DNA of 64,000 bases from Actinoplanes subtropicus (GCF_000721705.1 NZ_JOJL01000008.1:1-64000); one strand, 5' to 3'. Shown: positions 17,087-26,260, numbered from the stretch's first letter. The notes: generated by a model not told the origin, from the sequence alone. Numbers and translations: made by a program.

Positions 17087-18375
17087 CCGGAGAGGTAGCG
17101 GTGCAGCTCGGTGCCGCTGGCCGCGCCGGCCCGGTTGCTGAGGATCGCGCCGAGGATCGTGATGCCGAGCAGGCCGAAGACCTCGCGGGAGACGTTCAGC
17201 ATGCCGGAGCCGATACCGGCGCGCTCGGCCGGCAGCGCGCTGACGATCACGTTGTTCAGCGGGACCAGCATGCCGCCGCCGACGCCGTAGAACACGAACC
17301 AGGGGAGCAGGTCGGTGTAGGTGGTGCCCTCGCCGTACGCGGAAATCCCGAAGATCGCGATGGCCATGATCGCCAGGCCCAGCGCGACCGTGCGGCCGGC
17401 CCCGAAGCGCGCCTCCAGCCGCGGCGCGAGCGTCGCGCTCACCGCCATGACCAGCGCCATCGGCACGAACGACGAGCCCGCCTCGGTGGGCGAGAAGCCG
17501 AGCACGTTCTGCAGGTAGATGGCGGTGTAGAAGTAGATGCCGAAGACGCCGAACGCCCACAGGCCCATCGCGAGCAGGCCGCCGGTGAAGACCCGCTGCC
17601 GCAGCATGCTTAGGTCCATCATCGGGTTCTTCGACCGTAGCTCGATGACCACGAAGGCGGTCGCGGCGAGCGCGGCGAGGGCGAACGACGCCAGGATGAG
17701 ACCGGAGGTCCAGCCCTTCGATTCCCCTTCGATCAGGGCGTACGTGAGGGCGAAGAGCGCGACCGAGGAGGTCAGCACGCCGGGCAGGTCCAGCCCGCGG
17801 GCCGTGCCGCGCTCCGTGGTCGGGACGCTGACCAGGGTGAGGATCGCGGTGGCCACGCCGATCGGTGCGTTGATCAGGAAGATCCAGCCCCACGACGCGT
17901 GCTGGGACAGCCAGCCGCCGGTGAACGGGCCGATGGCGAGGGCGAGCGCGCCGACCGCACCCCAGACGCCGACCGCGGTGCCACGCTCGCGCGGGTCGGG
18001 GAACAGCCGGGGGAGCAGGGCCAGCGAGGCCGGGGTGAGCAGCGCGGCGCCGATGCCCTGGACGGCCCGGGCGCCGATCAGCATCTCCTGGTTCTGCGCG
18101 AGGCCGGCGCCGACCGAGGCGAGCGTGAAGACCGCCAGGCCGCCGAGGAAGGCGGCGCGGGTGCCGAGCACGTCGGCGATCCGGCCGCCGGCCAGCAGCA
18201 GGCCGGCGAAGACCAGCACGTACGCGCTGGCGATCCACTCCAGTCCGGAGATGCTCAGCTGGAGGTCCCGCTGGATGGACGGCAGGGCCACGTTGACCAC
18301 GTTGTTGTCGAGGTAGGTCATGAAGGTGCCGAGCGCCACCGCCACGAGCGCCCACCACCGTCGGTTCTTCTCCAC
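16957..18375 (-). CDS. MFS transporter, DHA2 (EmrB/QacA) drug-efflux type
   Basis: A 472-residue, 14-helix major facilitator. Motif A appears as GGRIADVLGTR after helix 2. The first helix reads FMTYLDNNVVNVALPSI, typical of DHA2 drug:H+ antiporters with the acidic residue in helix 1. I choose the GTG at 18375 because AGGGGGA precedes it; the longer open frame would swallow the operator repeats. The gene is divergent from a TetR at 18467 across a GTAC-rich regulatory spacer, so it is probably an inducible efflux pump. Confidence 0.93.
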   Translation of the reverse strand: MEKNRRWWALVAVALGTFMTYLDNNVVNVALPSIQRDLQLSISGLEWIASAYVLVFAGLLLAGGRIADVLGTRAAFLGGLAVFTLASVGAGLAQNQEMLIGARAVQGIGAALLTPASLALLPRLFPDPRERGTAVGVWGAVGALALAIGPFTGGWLSQHASWGWIFLINAPIGVATAILTLVSVPTTERGTARGLDLPGVLTSSVALFALTYALIEGESKGWTSGLILASFALAALAATAFVVIELRSKNPMMDLSMLRQRVFTGGLLAMGLWAFGVFGIYFYTAIYLQNVLGFSPTEAGSSFVPMALVMAVSATLAPRLEARFGAGRTVALGLAIMAIAIFGISAYGEGTTYTDLLPWFVFYGVGGGMLVPLNNVIVSALPAERAGIGSGMLNVSREVFGLLGITILGAILSNRAGAASGTELHRYLSGYQFSLVVAAILVAVGVPVALWSLRAVRPVASVETEAPQLELV

Positions 18376-18466
18376 GGGAATCCCCCTGTACAACGTCCTT
18401 GTACAACGTCCTTGTACGCCGTACATGTACTAGGTACATCAGACCTGTACGTTGTATGGTTGTCAA
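18376..18466. promoter_or_regulatory. GTAC-rich tandem operator between the DHA2 pump and its TetR
   Basis: The spacer holds a 13-bp direct repeat, TGTACAACGTCCT at 18387-18399 and 18400-18412, with a third partial copy TGTACG at 18413. It also holds GTACATGTAC (18421-18430, perfect palindrome), GGTACATC, and TGTACGTTGTA at 18446-18456. The last is the inverted counterpart of TACAACGTC in the direct repeats. The dense half-sites suggest several TetR dimers covering both divergent promoters. Confidence 0.7.
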
Positions 18467-19153
18467 GTGGCGGGCGAGAGATTGACGAAGACGGCGGTGG
18501 CCGAGCGGGCGTTACGGCTCGGCGACGAGGAGGGCCTGGAGGCGGTGACCATCCGCCGGCTGGCCCAGGAGCTGGGCGTCACGCCCATGGCCCTGTACTG
18601 GCATTTCAAGAACAAGGACGAGCTGATGGCCGGCATCGTCGACCAGGCGTTGTCCACCGTCCGGGCAGATCGCGACGCCACCGACCCGTGGCAGAAACAG
18701 CTGCGCGCGATGGTCGAGGCGCTGATCCGGGCGATGCGCGAGCATCCCGCGCTGGGCGATCTCATGCATGTGGTCGCCAAGGAGGACGGGCAGAGCTTCA
18801 CCCGCGCCACCAACGACGCGCTGGTGCTGCTCACCGCGGGCGGGTTCGGCGTCGAGGAGGCGTACTGGGTGGCCTCGTACCTGCTGCATTCCGCGATCGG
18901 CCTGGTCGCCGCCCAGCCCGACTGCCCGATGAACGTGCCGGCCGCGCAGGCCGCCGAGTGGCGCCGGCAGAAACGCCTGAAGCTGGAGAGCCTCCCGGCC
19001 GACAAGTTCCCTCTGGTGGTCGAGTTCGCCGCGACCTTCGCCCGGGTGCCCGACATCGAGCGGTACTACGCCTTCGGGCTCGACCTGGTGATGGCCGGCG
19101 TCGAGGCGGTCGCGCCCGGAATGGAGCAGACGATGGGTGCCGCGCGGGCGTAG
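18467..19153 (+). CDS. TetR family regulator (TetR_C class) of the adjacent pump
   Basis: A 228-residue regulator. The HTH spans about residues 8-55, with TIRRLAQELGVTPMALYWHFKNKDEL, quoted here as its halves LAQELGVTPMALYWHF and KNKDEL. This is the form seen in the tetracycline-repressor class, and the C-terminal TetR_C-like domain fits that class. GTG at 18467 is preferred; a TTG 15 bp earlier lies inside the operator. It should repress the divergent MFS pump and itself until a small molecule binds. Nine bp after its stop the DsbA-like gene begins, possibly in the same transcript. Confidence 0.9.
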   Translation: MAGERLTKTAVAERALRLGDEEGLEAVTIRRLAQELGVTPMALYWHFKNKDELMAGIVDQALSTVRADRDATDPWQKQLRAMVEALIRAMREHPALGDLMHVVAKEDGQSFTRATNDALVLLTAGGFGVEEAYWVASYLLHSAIGLVAAQPDCPMNVPAAQAAEWRRQKRLKLESLPADKFPLVVEFAATFARVPDIERYYAFGLDLVMAGVEAVAPGMEQTMGAARA

Positions 19154-19162
19154 GTTCGACGA

Positions 19163-19762
19163 GTGACAACAGTCGACTTCTATTTCGACCCAGCCTGTCC
19201 CTTCGCCTGGATCACCTCCCGCTGGATGCTCGAGGTAAGGAGCCAGCGGGAGTTCGACCTCCGCTTCCACGTGATGAGCCTGTACGTGCTCAACGAGAAC
19301 CGGGACCTGCCCGACGAGTACCGCGAGCTCATCAACCGCTCGCTCGGCACGGTCCGGGTGGTGACCGCCGCCAAGGTCAAACACGGTGACGAGATTCTCG
19401 GCCCGCTCTACACCGCGCTCGGCACCCGCATCCACAACCAGGGCAACAAGGACTTCCCGGTGGTGATCCGCGAGGCGCTGGCGGAGCTGGGCCTGCCCGC
19501 CGAGCTCGCCGAGGCGGCCGACTCGGAGGAGTACGACGAGGAGCTGCGCCGCAGCCACCACGAGGGGATGGACCCGGTCGGCACCGACGTCGGCACCCCG
19601 ACCATTCACATCGACGGGGTCGCGTTCTTCGGGCCGGTGCTCTCCAGCATCCCGCGCGGCGAGGATGCGCTGAAGGTGTTCGACGGGGCGGTGGCGCTCG
19701 CCTCGTACCCGGACTTCTTCGAGCTCAAGCGCACGCGTACCGGTGGGCTGAAGTTCGACTGA
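19163..19762 (+). CDS. DsbA-like mycothiol-dependent oxidoreductase (Rv2466c-type), CPFA active site
   Basis: A 199-residue thioredoxin-fold protein of the DsbA/FrnE clan that closely follows the actinobacterial mycothiol-dependent nitroreductase Rv2466c: [44 protein letters not shown] and a final [14 protein letters not shown]. The active-site motif here is DPACPFAW, with a single cysteine. From memory the M. tuberculosis protein has CPWC, so the resolving cysteine is replaced by Ala and the enzyme would work as a monothiol. The GTG start lies 9 bp after the TetR stop, so cotranscription with the regulator is likely. Confidence 0.88.
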   Translation: MTTVDFYFDPACPFAWITSRWMLEVRSQREFDLRFHVMSLYVLNENRDLPDEYRELINRSLGTVRVVTAAKVKHGDEILGPLYTALGTRIHNQGNKDFPVVIREALAELGLPAELAEAADSEEYDEELRRSHHEGMDPVGTDVGTPTIHIDGVAFFGPVLSSIPRGEDALKVFDGAVALASYPDFFELKRTRTGGLKFD

Positions 19763-19804
19763 GAGTTGTCTCAAGAAGGGCGCTAGCCCGCCGTAGTTCC
19801 CGGC

Positions 19805-20740
19805 ATGCCTTCGATCAGCGTGGTCATCTGCAGCTACACCGATCGTCGCTGGGACGACTTCCGGCGGGCCTGCGTGTCCGTCGAGCGCCAGCTGCTCGAC
19901 GGGGACGAGTTGGTGGTGGTGATCGACCACAACGACGCCCTGCTGACCCGTGCCCGGGCCGCCTTCCCGCGCGCCCGGGTCGTGGCCAACGGCGGTAAGC
20001 AGGGGCTCTCCGACGCCCGCAACACCGGCGTCGCCACCGCGAAAGGGGACGTGGTCGCGTTCCTCGACGACGACGCGGCCGCCCGGCCCGGCTGGCTCGC
20101 CGGGCTGCGCGCCACCTTCGCCCAGGCGGAGGTGGCGGTGGCCGGCACCGCGGTGGTGGCCGAGTGGGAGGGCGGGCACCCGCCGCGCTGGTTCCCCGCC
20201 GAGTTCGGCTGGGTGGTCGGCTGCAGCTACCGGGGACAACCGGAGACCAAGGCGGCCGTACGCAATCCGATCGGTGCGTCGATGGCCGTGCGCCGGTCCG
20301 TCTTCGGCGAGGTGGGCGGGTTCTCCGACGCCATCGGGCGGGTCGGCGCAACCCCGGTCGGCTGCGAGGAGACCGAGTTCTGCATCCGGGTGGCGGCGCA
20401 CGACAGCGCGGCCCGGGTCGTGCTCGACCCGGCCACGGCGGTGGACCACCATGTTCCGGCGGCGCGGCAGACCGTGGGGTATTTCGTCCGGCGCTGCTAC
20501 CACGAGGGCCGGTCGAAGCGGATCGTCTCGTTGCTGCGTGGTGCCAAGGCCGGTCTGTCCGCCGAGCGGACGTACATGCGGGAGACGTTGCCGAAGGCCG
20601 TGGCGCGGGGGGTCTCCGGCGCGGTGCGGGACCCGGATGGGCTGGTACGGGCCGGGGTCGTGATGCTGGGGCTGGGCAGTACGGTGCTCGGCTACGCCGT
20701 CGAGTCGGTCCGCCGGGGCCCGCTCACCGTGACCGGCTGA
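19805..20740 (+). CDS. Glycosyltransferase family 2
   Basis: A 311-residue GT-A enzyme. The nucleotide-sugar fold begins with SISVVICSYTDRRWDDF. The metal-binding DDD appears in VVAFLDDDAAARPGWL (about residue 85), and the acceptor-side region has GASMAVRRSVFGEVGGF and CEETEFCIR. A C-terminal amphipathic/hydrophobic segment (VVMLGLGSTVLGYAVES) may touch the membrane. It opens the polysaccharide block with the next three genes. Its last three codons (Thr-Gly-stop) are the first copy of a tandem repeat. Confidence 0.9.
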   Translation: MPSISVVICSYTDRRWDDFRRACVSVERQLLDGDELVVVIDHNDALLTRARAAFPRARVVANGGKQGLSDARNTGVATAKGDVVAFLDDDAAARPGWLAGLRATFAQAEVAVAGTAVVAEWEGGHPPRWFPAEFGWVVGCSYRGQPETKAAVRNPIGASMAVRRSVFGEVGGFSDAIGRVGATPVGCEETEFCIRVAAHDSAARVVLDPATAVDHHVPAARQTVGYFVRRCYHEGRSKRIVSLLRGAKAGLSAERTYMRETLPKAVARGVSGAVRDPDGLVRAGVVMLGLGSTVLGYAVESVRRGPLTVTG

Positions 20741-20838
20741 ATCCGCCGGCCCGAGGGGTGGCCCGGTAACCGGCTGAATCCGCCGGCCCCGAGGGGTGGC
20801 CCGGTAACCGGCTGAATCCGCCGGCCCCGAGGGGTGGC
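20732..20838. repeat. Tandem repeat, about 38 bp x 2.8, starting at a stop codon
   Basis: Three copies beginning ACCGGCTGAATCCGCCGGCC at 20732, 20769 and 20807 (periods 37 and 38 bp; the third is cut short). The first copy contains the TGA stop of the upstream GT2 gene, so every later copy repeats a stop codon in the same context. Each unit contains the small inverted repeat CCGGC...GCCGG. Confidence 0.92.
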
Positions 20839-20886
20839 AAATCCGCTTTAGCCGCATCAGGGCGGAATGCCGGGGAGAATGATCCC

Positions 20887-22197
20887 GTGCCAGCGTCCCC
20901 GCTCGTCCGTTCGCGCCGGCCCGCCTGGGCCCCCGGCGACGCGGTCTGGTGTTGCGACTTCGACTTGGCCGGCGACGAGCCGTCGGCGATGGTGCCGCCC
21001 CGGAACGAGACCAGCATGCGGGTGCTGGTGCGGCTGCACGGCGAGCCGCTCGGCTACCTGACGCTGCCGCGGACCGGCACGCCGGAGGACCTCGACCTGA
21101 TCCGGGCCGAGGCGTTCCGTTCGCTGGCCGGGCCGCTGCGGCGGCACCTGGCGGCGGAGGGCGTGGCGGTCCCCGAACCGATGTCGCCGGTGCCCGCCCA
21201 GACCGAGAGCTGCCCGAACTACGTCGTCGCCGAGGACCTGGTCTCGGTGGTCGTCTGCACCCGGGACCGGGCCGACGCGCTGCCCGCCTGCCTCGACCGG
21301 CTCGCCGAGATCACCTACCGCCCGGTCGAGTTCGTGATCGTCGACAACGCGCCGCGCGACGACTCCACCCGCGCCGTGGTCGAGAAGTATGCCGCGGACG
21401 ACGACCGGTTCCGCTACGTGTGCGAGCCGCGGCCCGGCCTCTCCCGGGCACGCAACGCCGGGCTGGCCGCGGCGACCGGCCGGTACCTGGCGTACACCGA
21501 CGACGACGTGGCGGTCGACCGGCTCTGGATCCACGGGCTGTTGCGCGGCTTCCAGCGGCGCGCGGACGTGGGCTGCGTGACCGGCCTGGTCTGCACGGCG
21601 GCGGTCAGCAACGGGCCGGAGGCGTACTTCGACGCCCGGCTCGCCAACTGGTCGACCCGGTGCCGGCCGCAGTTCTTCGACCTGTCGGCGAACGGCCGGC
21701 ACGGGGCGCTCTACCCGTTCTCGGCCGGCATCTTCGGCACCGGCGCCAGCTTCGCCTTCGACCGGGAGTTGCTCGCCCGGGTCGGCGGCTTCGACGAGGC
21801 GCTGGGCGCCGGCACGCTCACCCGCGGCGGCGAGGACCTGGACATCTTCGTCCGGGTGCTGTTCGGCGGCGGGGCGATCGCGTACGAGCCGGCCGCCGTC
21901 GTCTGGCACCACCACCGGGCCACCGAGGAGTCGTTGCTCAAGCAGATGTACGGGTACGGCACCGGGCTCACCGCGTACCTGACGAAGCTGGTGCTCGACC
22001 GCTCGACCCGGACCCACCTGCTGCGCCGGGCGCCGGCCGGCGTACGGCAGATCGTGCGGATCCGGAACCAGACGCACGAACGACTGGGCCCAGCCGTGGC
22101 CCCGCCGGCCGGGGCGATGCGCCGCGAGTTCACCGGTTTCCTGGCCGGCCCGCTGCTCTACCTGCGCGCCCGCCGCGCCCTGCGGAACCCCCGGTGA
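20887..22197 (+). CDS. Glycosyltransferase family 2 with N-terminal extension
   Basis: A 436-residue enzyme. Residues 1-110 form an extra N-terminal domain (WCCDFDLAG, LVRLHGEPLGYL) seen in some actinobacterial GT2 proteins, of unknown role. The GT-A domain runs from VSVVVCTRDRADALPACL (about 120) through YLAYTDDDVAVDRLW (DxD-like metal site, about 205) to GTGASFAFDRELL and GGEDLDIFVR (catalytic ED). The start is GTG at 20887 with GGGGAGA upstream. Its stop overlaps the next gene's GTG (GTGA), so the two are coupled. Confidence 0.9.
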   Translation: MPASPLVRSRRPAWAPGDAVWCCDFDLAGDEPSAMVPPRNETSMRVLVRLHGEPLGYLTLPRTGTPEDLDLIRAEAFRSLAGPLRRHLAAEGVAVPEPMSPVPAQTESCPNYVVAEDLVSVVVCTRDRADALPACLDRLAEITYRPVEFVIVDNAPRDDSTRAVVEKYAADDDRFRYVCEPRPGLSRARNAGLAAATGRYLAYTDDDVAVDRLWIHGLLRGFQRRADVGCVTGLVCTAAVSNGPEAYFDARLANWSTRCRPQFFDLSANGRHGALYPFSAGIFGTGASFAFDRELLARVGGFDEALGAGTLTRGGEDLDIFVRVLFGGGAIAYEPAAVVWHHHRATEESLLKQMYGYGTGLTAYLTKLVLDRSTRTHLLRRAPAGVRQIVRIRNQTHERLGPAVAPPAGAMRREFTGFLAGPLLYLRARRALRNPR

Positions 22198-24266
22198 CCA
22201 CCCTCCTCGAACGAACGGTGTCGGCGCTGTCCGGCCCGGTGGTACGCGAGCCGGGCACCGCCCGGGTCCGGCTGGTCATCTCGGCGTCGAGCCTGCTCGC
22301 GTTCCTGCTCGGCGTGCTGGGGCTGATCGCCGGCGTGTCGGGCCTGCGGGTGGTCGGCTTCGTCGGTTACTTCCTCTTCGGCATCGGTGCGGCGCCCTGG
22401 GCGTTGCTGCCCCGGCTCGACCTGCCGCTGCGGCTCGCGCTGACGATCACCACCGCGATGGGCACGCTGGTGATCGTCTCCACCGCGATGCTCGAGGCGG
22501 GCGCGTGGCAGACCGCCGTGGCCACCTCGCTGCTGTGCGCGGTCACCGTGCCGATGCACGTCGCCGGGCTGGTCCTGATCCGGCGCGACCTGCGCGGCGC
22601 TTTCCCCGCGCTCGGGCCGGGCATCTATGTCTCCGGCACCGGCGCGCTGCTCTGCCTGGTCGCCGCCCTCATGCACCGGCACACCGACCCGGGGATCTGG
22701 GGCTTCCTCGCGCAGATCGGGCCGCTCTGGTACATCGGCGTCGGACTGACCGTGCTGTCGCTGGCGGTCTCCCGCTCGTACGCCGAAACGGCCACCGCGA
22801 TCGGGGTGCTCGCGCTGATCGTGGTACTGACCGGCACCCCGGCGATCGTCTACGACCTGCCGCGCATCCAGTCCTCGGCCAAGCACGTCGAGATGGTCCA
22901 GCAGATCCGCCACGCGCACGTGCTGCGGGCCGCGGTGGCGGTGTACAACGGCTGGCCCGGCTTCTTCTCGGCGATGGCCTGGCTGGCCGACGCGGCCGGC
23001 ATCCGCGACCCGCTGCACCTGGCCACCGCGTGGCAGCTGCTGATCGGCCTGTACCGGGTGATCGCGATGCGCTACTTCGCCGGCCAGGTGCTCCGGGACG
23101 GCCGCCAGGCCTGGCTGGCCGTGCTGTTCTGCGCGCTGCCGGACACGATCGGCCAGGACTACTTCTCGCCGCAGTCGGTCGGATTCGTCTTCGGCATCCT
23201 GATCTTCGGCTACGCCCTGTCCCGGCTGCCGCTGCGTCGCAAGGCGGCGGCGATGACCGGGGCGGCCGTCACGGTGGCGATCACCCACCAGCTCAGCCCC
23301 TACATCATCGGCGGCGCGCTCTGCGTGCTGGTGGTCTTCCGCCGGCTCAAGCCGTGGTGGCTGCCCGCGACCGTGCTCGGCACCGCGGTCGCCTGGGCGC
23401 TGCTCAACTGGGCCGACATCAGCAAGTTCGTCGACCTCGACAGCCTCGGCAGCTCTGGCAACTTCACCACGCCGACGCCCACCGCGGTCAGCGGCCTGAC
23501 CCGCCTGCCGGTCTTCCTGGCCATGGAGGGCGCGCTCGCGCTGAGCCTGCTGATCCTCGGCGTGCTGACCGCCGTCGTGGTGTGGCGGCACCGGCGGAGC
23601 CTCCGGATCTGGGCGCTGGTCGCCTGCCCCGGTGCCGGCCTCGCGATCGTCGTCGCTCATCCGTACGGCAAGGAAGGTCTTTATCGGGCCGTCCTCTTCG
23701 CGCTGCCGTGGCTGGCGGTGCTCGCCGCCCCGGCGTTCCCGATCCGAGCGAGCCGCTGGTGGCAGGCGATCCGGCTGGCCGTCACCGCGGTGCTCACGGT
23801 CGACTTCGTGGTCGGCACGTTCAGCCTGGATGCCTCGAACGTGATCCGACCGGGCGATGTGGACGGGTTCGCCGCCTACGCGAAGACCCCGACCGGGGAC
23901 GACGTCAACTACTGCCTGCTGATCGGGCCGGGCGACCTGCCGAGCGGGCCGAACCTGGAGCCGAACACGCGGGTCTCGGTCTACCGCGATGCCGTCGATA
24001 CGACGTACGCGTTCACCATAAGAGCCGCCGACGCAAGCGCGGTTGACACTCTGACCCAGGACCTCATCTCGTACACCGGCCTGAACGATCCGACCGACCG
24101 GCTCTACGCCTTCTGGTCGCCGACCAACTCCTACTACGGCTGGGAGTACGGCCTGCACACGCCCCAGCAGTTCACCGCCCTGCGGGACGCGTTCGCCGCC
24201 TCGCCGTTGTGGAAGGTGATCTTCTCCGAGGGCGGCTCGGTGCTCTTCGAGTACACGGGCTCCTGA
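22194..24266 (+). CDS. Multi-spanning membrane protein of the polysaccharide cluster (polymerase/GT-C-like)
   Basis: A 690-residue protein. Residues about 1-530 contain roughly a dozen hydrophobic helices, and about 130 mostly soluble residues follow. No catalytic motif is certain; AVAITHQLSPYIIGGALC and HPYGKEGLYRAVLFALPWL resemble loops of GT-C or O-antigen polymerase-like proteins. Context (two GT2 enzymes upstream, a Wzx-like flippase starting on its stop codon) suggests chain polymerisation or a lipid-linked sugar transfer at the outer face of the membrane. I do not recognise a named family. Confidence 0.75.
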   Translation: MTTLLERTVSALSGPVVREPGTARVRLVISASSLLAFLLGVLGLIAGVSGLRVVGFVGYFLFGIGAAPWALLPRLDLPLRLALTITTAMGTLVIVSTAMLEAGAWQTAVATSLLCAVTVPMHVAGLVLIRRDLRGAFPALGPGIYVSGTGALLCLVAALMHRHTDPGIWGFLAQIGPLWYIGVGLTVLSLAVSRSYAETATAIGVLALIVVLTGTPAIVYDLPRIQSSAKHVEMVQQIRHAHVLRAAVAVYNGWPGFFSAMAWLADAAGIRDPLHLATAWQLLIGLYRVIAMRYFAGQVLRDGRQAWLAVLFCALPDTIGQDYFSPQSVGFVFGILIFGYALSRLPLRRKAAAMTGAAVTVAITHQLSPYIIGGALCVLVVFRRLKPWWLPATVLGTAVAWALLNWADISKFVDLDSLGSSGNFTTPTPTAVSGLTRLPVFLAMEGALALSLLILGVLTAVVVWRHRRSLRIWALVACPGAGLAIVVAHPYGKEGLYRAVLFALPWLAVLAAPAFPIRASRWWQAIRLAVTAVLTVDFVVGTFSLDASNVIRPGDVDGFAAYAKTPTGDDVNYCLLIGPGDLPSGPNLEPNTRVSVYRDAVDTTYAFTIRAADASAVDTLTQDLISYTGLNDPTDRLYAFWSPTNSYYGWEYGLHTPQQFTALRDAFAASPLWKVIFSEGGSVLFEYTGS

Positions 24267-26260
24267 TGGCCGCCGGCTCGGCGCCACAAGAGAAGAACCA
24301 CGTCGCGCAGCTCTTCGGCCGGGACTCGGTCTACATGCTGATGTGGGCCGTGCAAATCATCAGCGCGGCGCTGCTCACCCCGATCACCACCCGGGTGCTG
24401 GGCCTGGGCGAGTTCGGCACGGTCACCTCGGCCAACGCGATCATGCAGGTGCTGTTCGTCTTCGCCGGGCTCGGCCTGCAGACCGCGGTGCAGCGCGAGT
24501 ACTCCACCTTCGAGAACCCGCGCGGCGCCCGCCAGCTGATCCTCGCCGCGCTCGGGCTGACCGCGGGCGTCTCGGCGCTGGCCTGGTGGACGGTGCCGCT
24601 GTGGGCGGGCGCCCTGGAGATGGCCGACGACCGGACGGCGCTGCGCTGGGCGGTGCTGTGGGCCGGGTCGTCGGCGATGACCACGGTCTCCCTCGGCCTG
24701 CTGCGCAGCCTGGACAAGCTGCTGATGTTCAGCGCGGTCAGCTTCCTGCAGTCGGTGGTGGCCGAGGCGCTCGCCCTGGGCCTGGTCAAGTTCTACCGGC
24801 CGACGGCCGAGGCATTCCTCGGCGGGCAGGTGGCGGCGCAGTTCGCGGCGGCCTTCCTGGGGCTGGTGGTGGCACCGCCGGCGCTGCTGCGGTGGCGGGA
24901 GAAGTACGTGCTGGACCGCGCGCTGCGGTTCGCCCTGCCGCTGGTGCCGGCCGCGTTGAGCACGTTCGTGCTGTCGGTCTCGGACCGGTTGATCGTCGAG
25001 GCGCAGCTGGGCGCCGAGGCGGTGGCCCGCTATCAGGTCGCGTACAACGTGGCGTCGATGCCGATGCTGCTGCTGTCGGTGCTGAACTCGGCCTGGATGC
25101 CGCGCTTCTTCGGCATCTCCGACGAGGGCGAACGCAGGCGCGTGCTGGCCTCCAGCCGGGACGCGCTGTACCGGCTGATGCTGCCGGTGGTGGCCGGCTT
25201 CGCGTGCGGCGCCCCGCTGGTGCTGCGGATCTGGGCGCCGTCCTCCTACCACCCGGCCAAGCTGCACTTCGTCGTCTGTCTGGTGCTGATAACCGCTATT
25301 CCGTACGCCGGGCAGCTCGCCGTGACGCGAACGTTGATGGCCGAGGGGCGGACCGGGGCCTCGGCGGCGGCGACCCTGGCCGCGGCGCTGGTCAACGTGG
25401 CCCTGAACCTGGCGCTGGTCTCCCGGTTCGGGCTGGAGGGCTGCGCGTTCGCGACCCTGGCGGCGTACGCGTTCCTGTATGTGTTGCTCGAAGTGATCGG
25501 CCGGCGGGCACGGGTGCCGCGCTCGCCGCGCGGATTGCAGCTGCAGTTGACCGGGGCGGCGGCCTTGGCGCTGGGGTCGGCGTGGGTCTCGGAGAACGCG
25601 CTGACCCTCACGCTGCGGGCCGCTGCCGGGGCGGCGGCGGGGGTGTGGTTCCTTCGGGTGCTGATGACGATCGGGCAGGAGAACCGGGAGACGGACGCCC
25701 GCACCGAGCCGGTCCGCGGCCCGGACGAGGCCACCCAACTGCTGTGGGTCGGCGCGACGATCGAGATGACCACGCTGGTCCCGAATCGGCGGCGAGGAGA
25801 TCGTCGGCAGGCCGACCCCGCCGAGAATCCGTGGCCGATGGAGCGCCGCTATGACGACCGCCGTGCTAGCGGACGCCATCGTCGGGTCAATCCCTCGGCG
25901 CCGGCCTTCCCGATAAACCCGACAAACCCGTCTTGGCTAGCGGCGTTGTCCGCACCGTCATCCATGCCCAGCCCTCCGCCCGCGCCCTTACCCGCGCACG
26001 CGCCCTCGTCCGGACCCGCACCCGCCTTCGCGGCCGCGCCCGCCTCCGCGGCCGCGCCCGCCTCCGCGGCCGCGCTCACCTCCGCGGCCGCGCTCACCTC
26101 CGCGGCCGCGCTCACCTCCGCGGCCGCGCCCCCTTCCGGGCCCGGGACGGTGCCCTCGTTCGGGTCCGCGCCGTTGCCCCCGCCGCCGTGGCCGCCGCTC
26201 CATCCCGCGCCGGCCGCGTGGTCGCCGCTTGTCCCGGACGGGTCAAGCGCGGGCCGATAG
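24266..26260 (+). CDS. Wzx-like polysaccharide flippase with long low-complexity C-terminal tail
   Basis: A 664-residue protein. Residues 1-475 are a MOP/Wzx-type transporter with about 12-14 helices, starting FGRDSVYMLMWAVQIISAAL and including LPLVPAALSTFVLSVSDRLI, a hallmark of polysaccharide exporters. Residues 475-664 are a hydrophilic tail: a charged part (PNRRRGDRRQ, PMERRYDDRR) and then a Pro/Ala/Ser stretch including six 6-residue repeats encoded by an 18-bp tandem DNA repeat. ATG at 24266 shares its A with the previous stop. It should flip the lipid-linked oligosaccharide made by the upstream enzymes. The tail may be a recent, loosely constrained addition. The last 18 bp overlap the convergent methyltransferase gene. 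Confidence 0.88.
   Translation: MAAGSAPQEKNHVAQLFGRDSVYMLMWAVQIISAALLTPITTRVLGLGEFGTVTSANAIMQVLFVFAGLGLQTAVQREYSTFENPRGARQLILAALGLTAGVSALAWWTVPLWAGALEMADDRTALRWAVLWAGSSAMTTVSLGLLRSLDKLLMFSAVSFLQSVVAEALALGLVKFYRPTAEAFLGGQVAAQFAAAFLGLVVAPPALLRWREKYVLDRALRFALPLVPAALSTFVLSVSDRLIVEAQLGAEAVARYQVAYNVASMPMLLLSVLNSAWMPRFFGISDEGERRRVLASSRDALYRLMLPVVAGFACGAPLVLRIWAPSSYHPAKLHFVVCLVLITAIPYAGQLAVTRTLMAEGRTGASAAATLAAALVNVALNLALVSRFGLEGCAFATLAAYAFLYVLLEVIGRRARVPRSPRGLQLQLTGAAALALGSAWVSENALTLTLRAAAGAAAGVWFLRVLMTIGQENRETDARTEPVRGPDEATQLLWVGATIEMTTLVPNRRRGDRRQADPAENPWPMERRYDDRRASGRHRRVNPSAPAFPINPTNPSWLAALSAPSSMPSPPPAPLPAHAPSSGPAPAFAAAPASAAAPASAAALTSAAALTSAAALTSAAAPPSGPGTVPSFGSAPLPPPPWPPLHPAPAAWSPLVPDGSSAGR
26021..26128. 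repeat. In-frame 18-bp tandem repeat in the flippase tail
   Basis: Six 18-bp units at 26021, 26039, 26057, 26075, 26093 and 26111, of the form C(C/T)C(G/A)CCTCCGCGGCCGCG. Units 1-3 encode Ala-Ala-Ala-Pro-Ala-Ser/Phe-like hexapeptides and units 4-6 encode Ala-Ala-Ala-Leu-Thr-Ser, keeping the reading frame. The copies are nearly identical at DNA level, so expansion is recent. Confidence 0.92.

Noticed and set aside
13649..18466. A very long minus-strand open frame of about 1600 codons antisense to the histidine kinase and P450 ends
   Set aside because: High-GC shadow frame: the plus strand has clear family motifs and the minus translation is compositionally biased with no domain.
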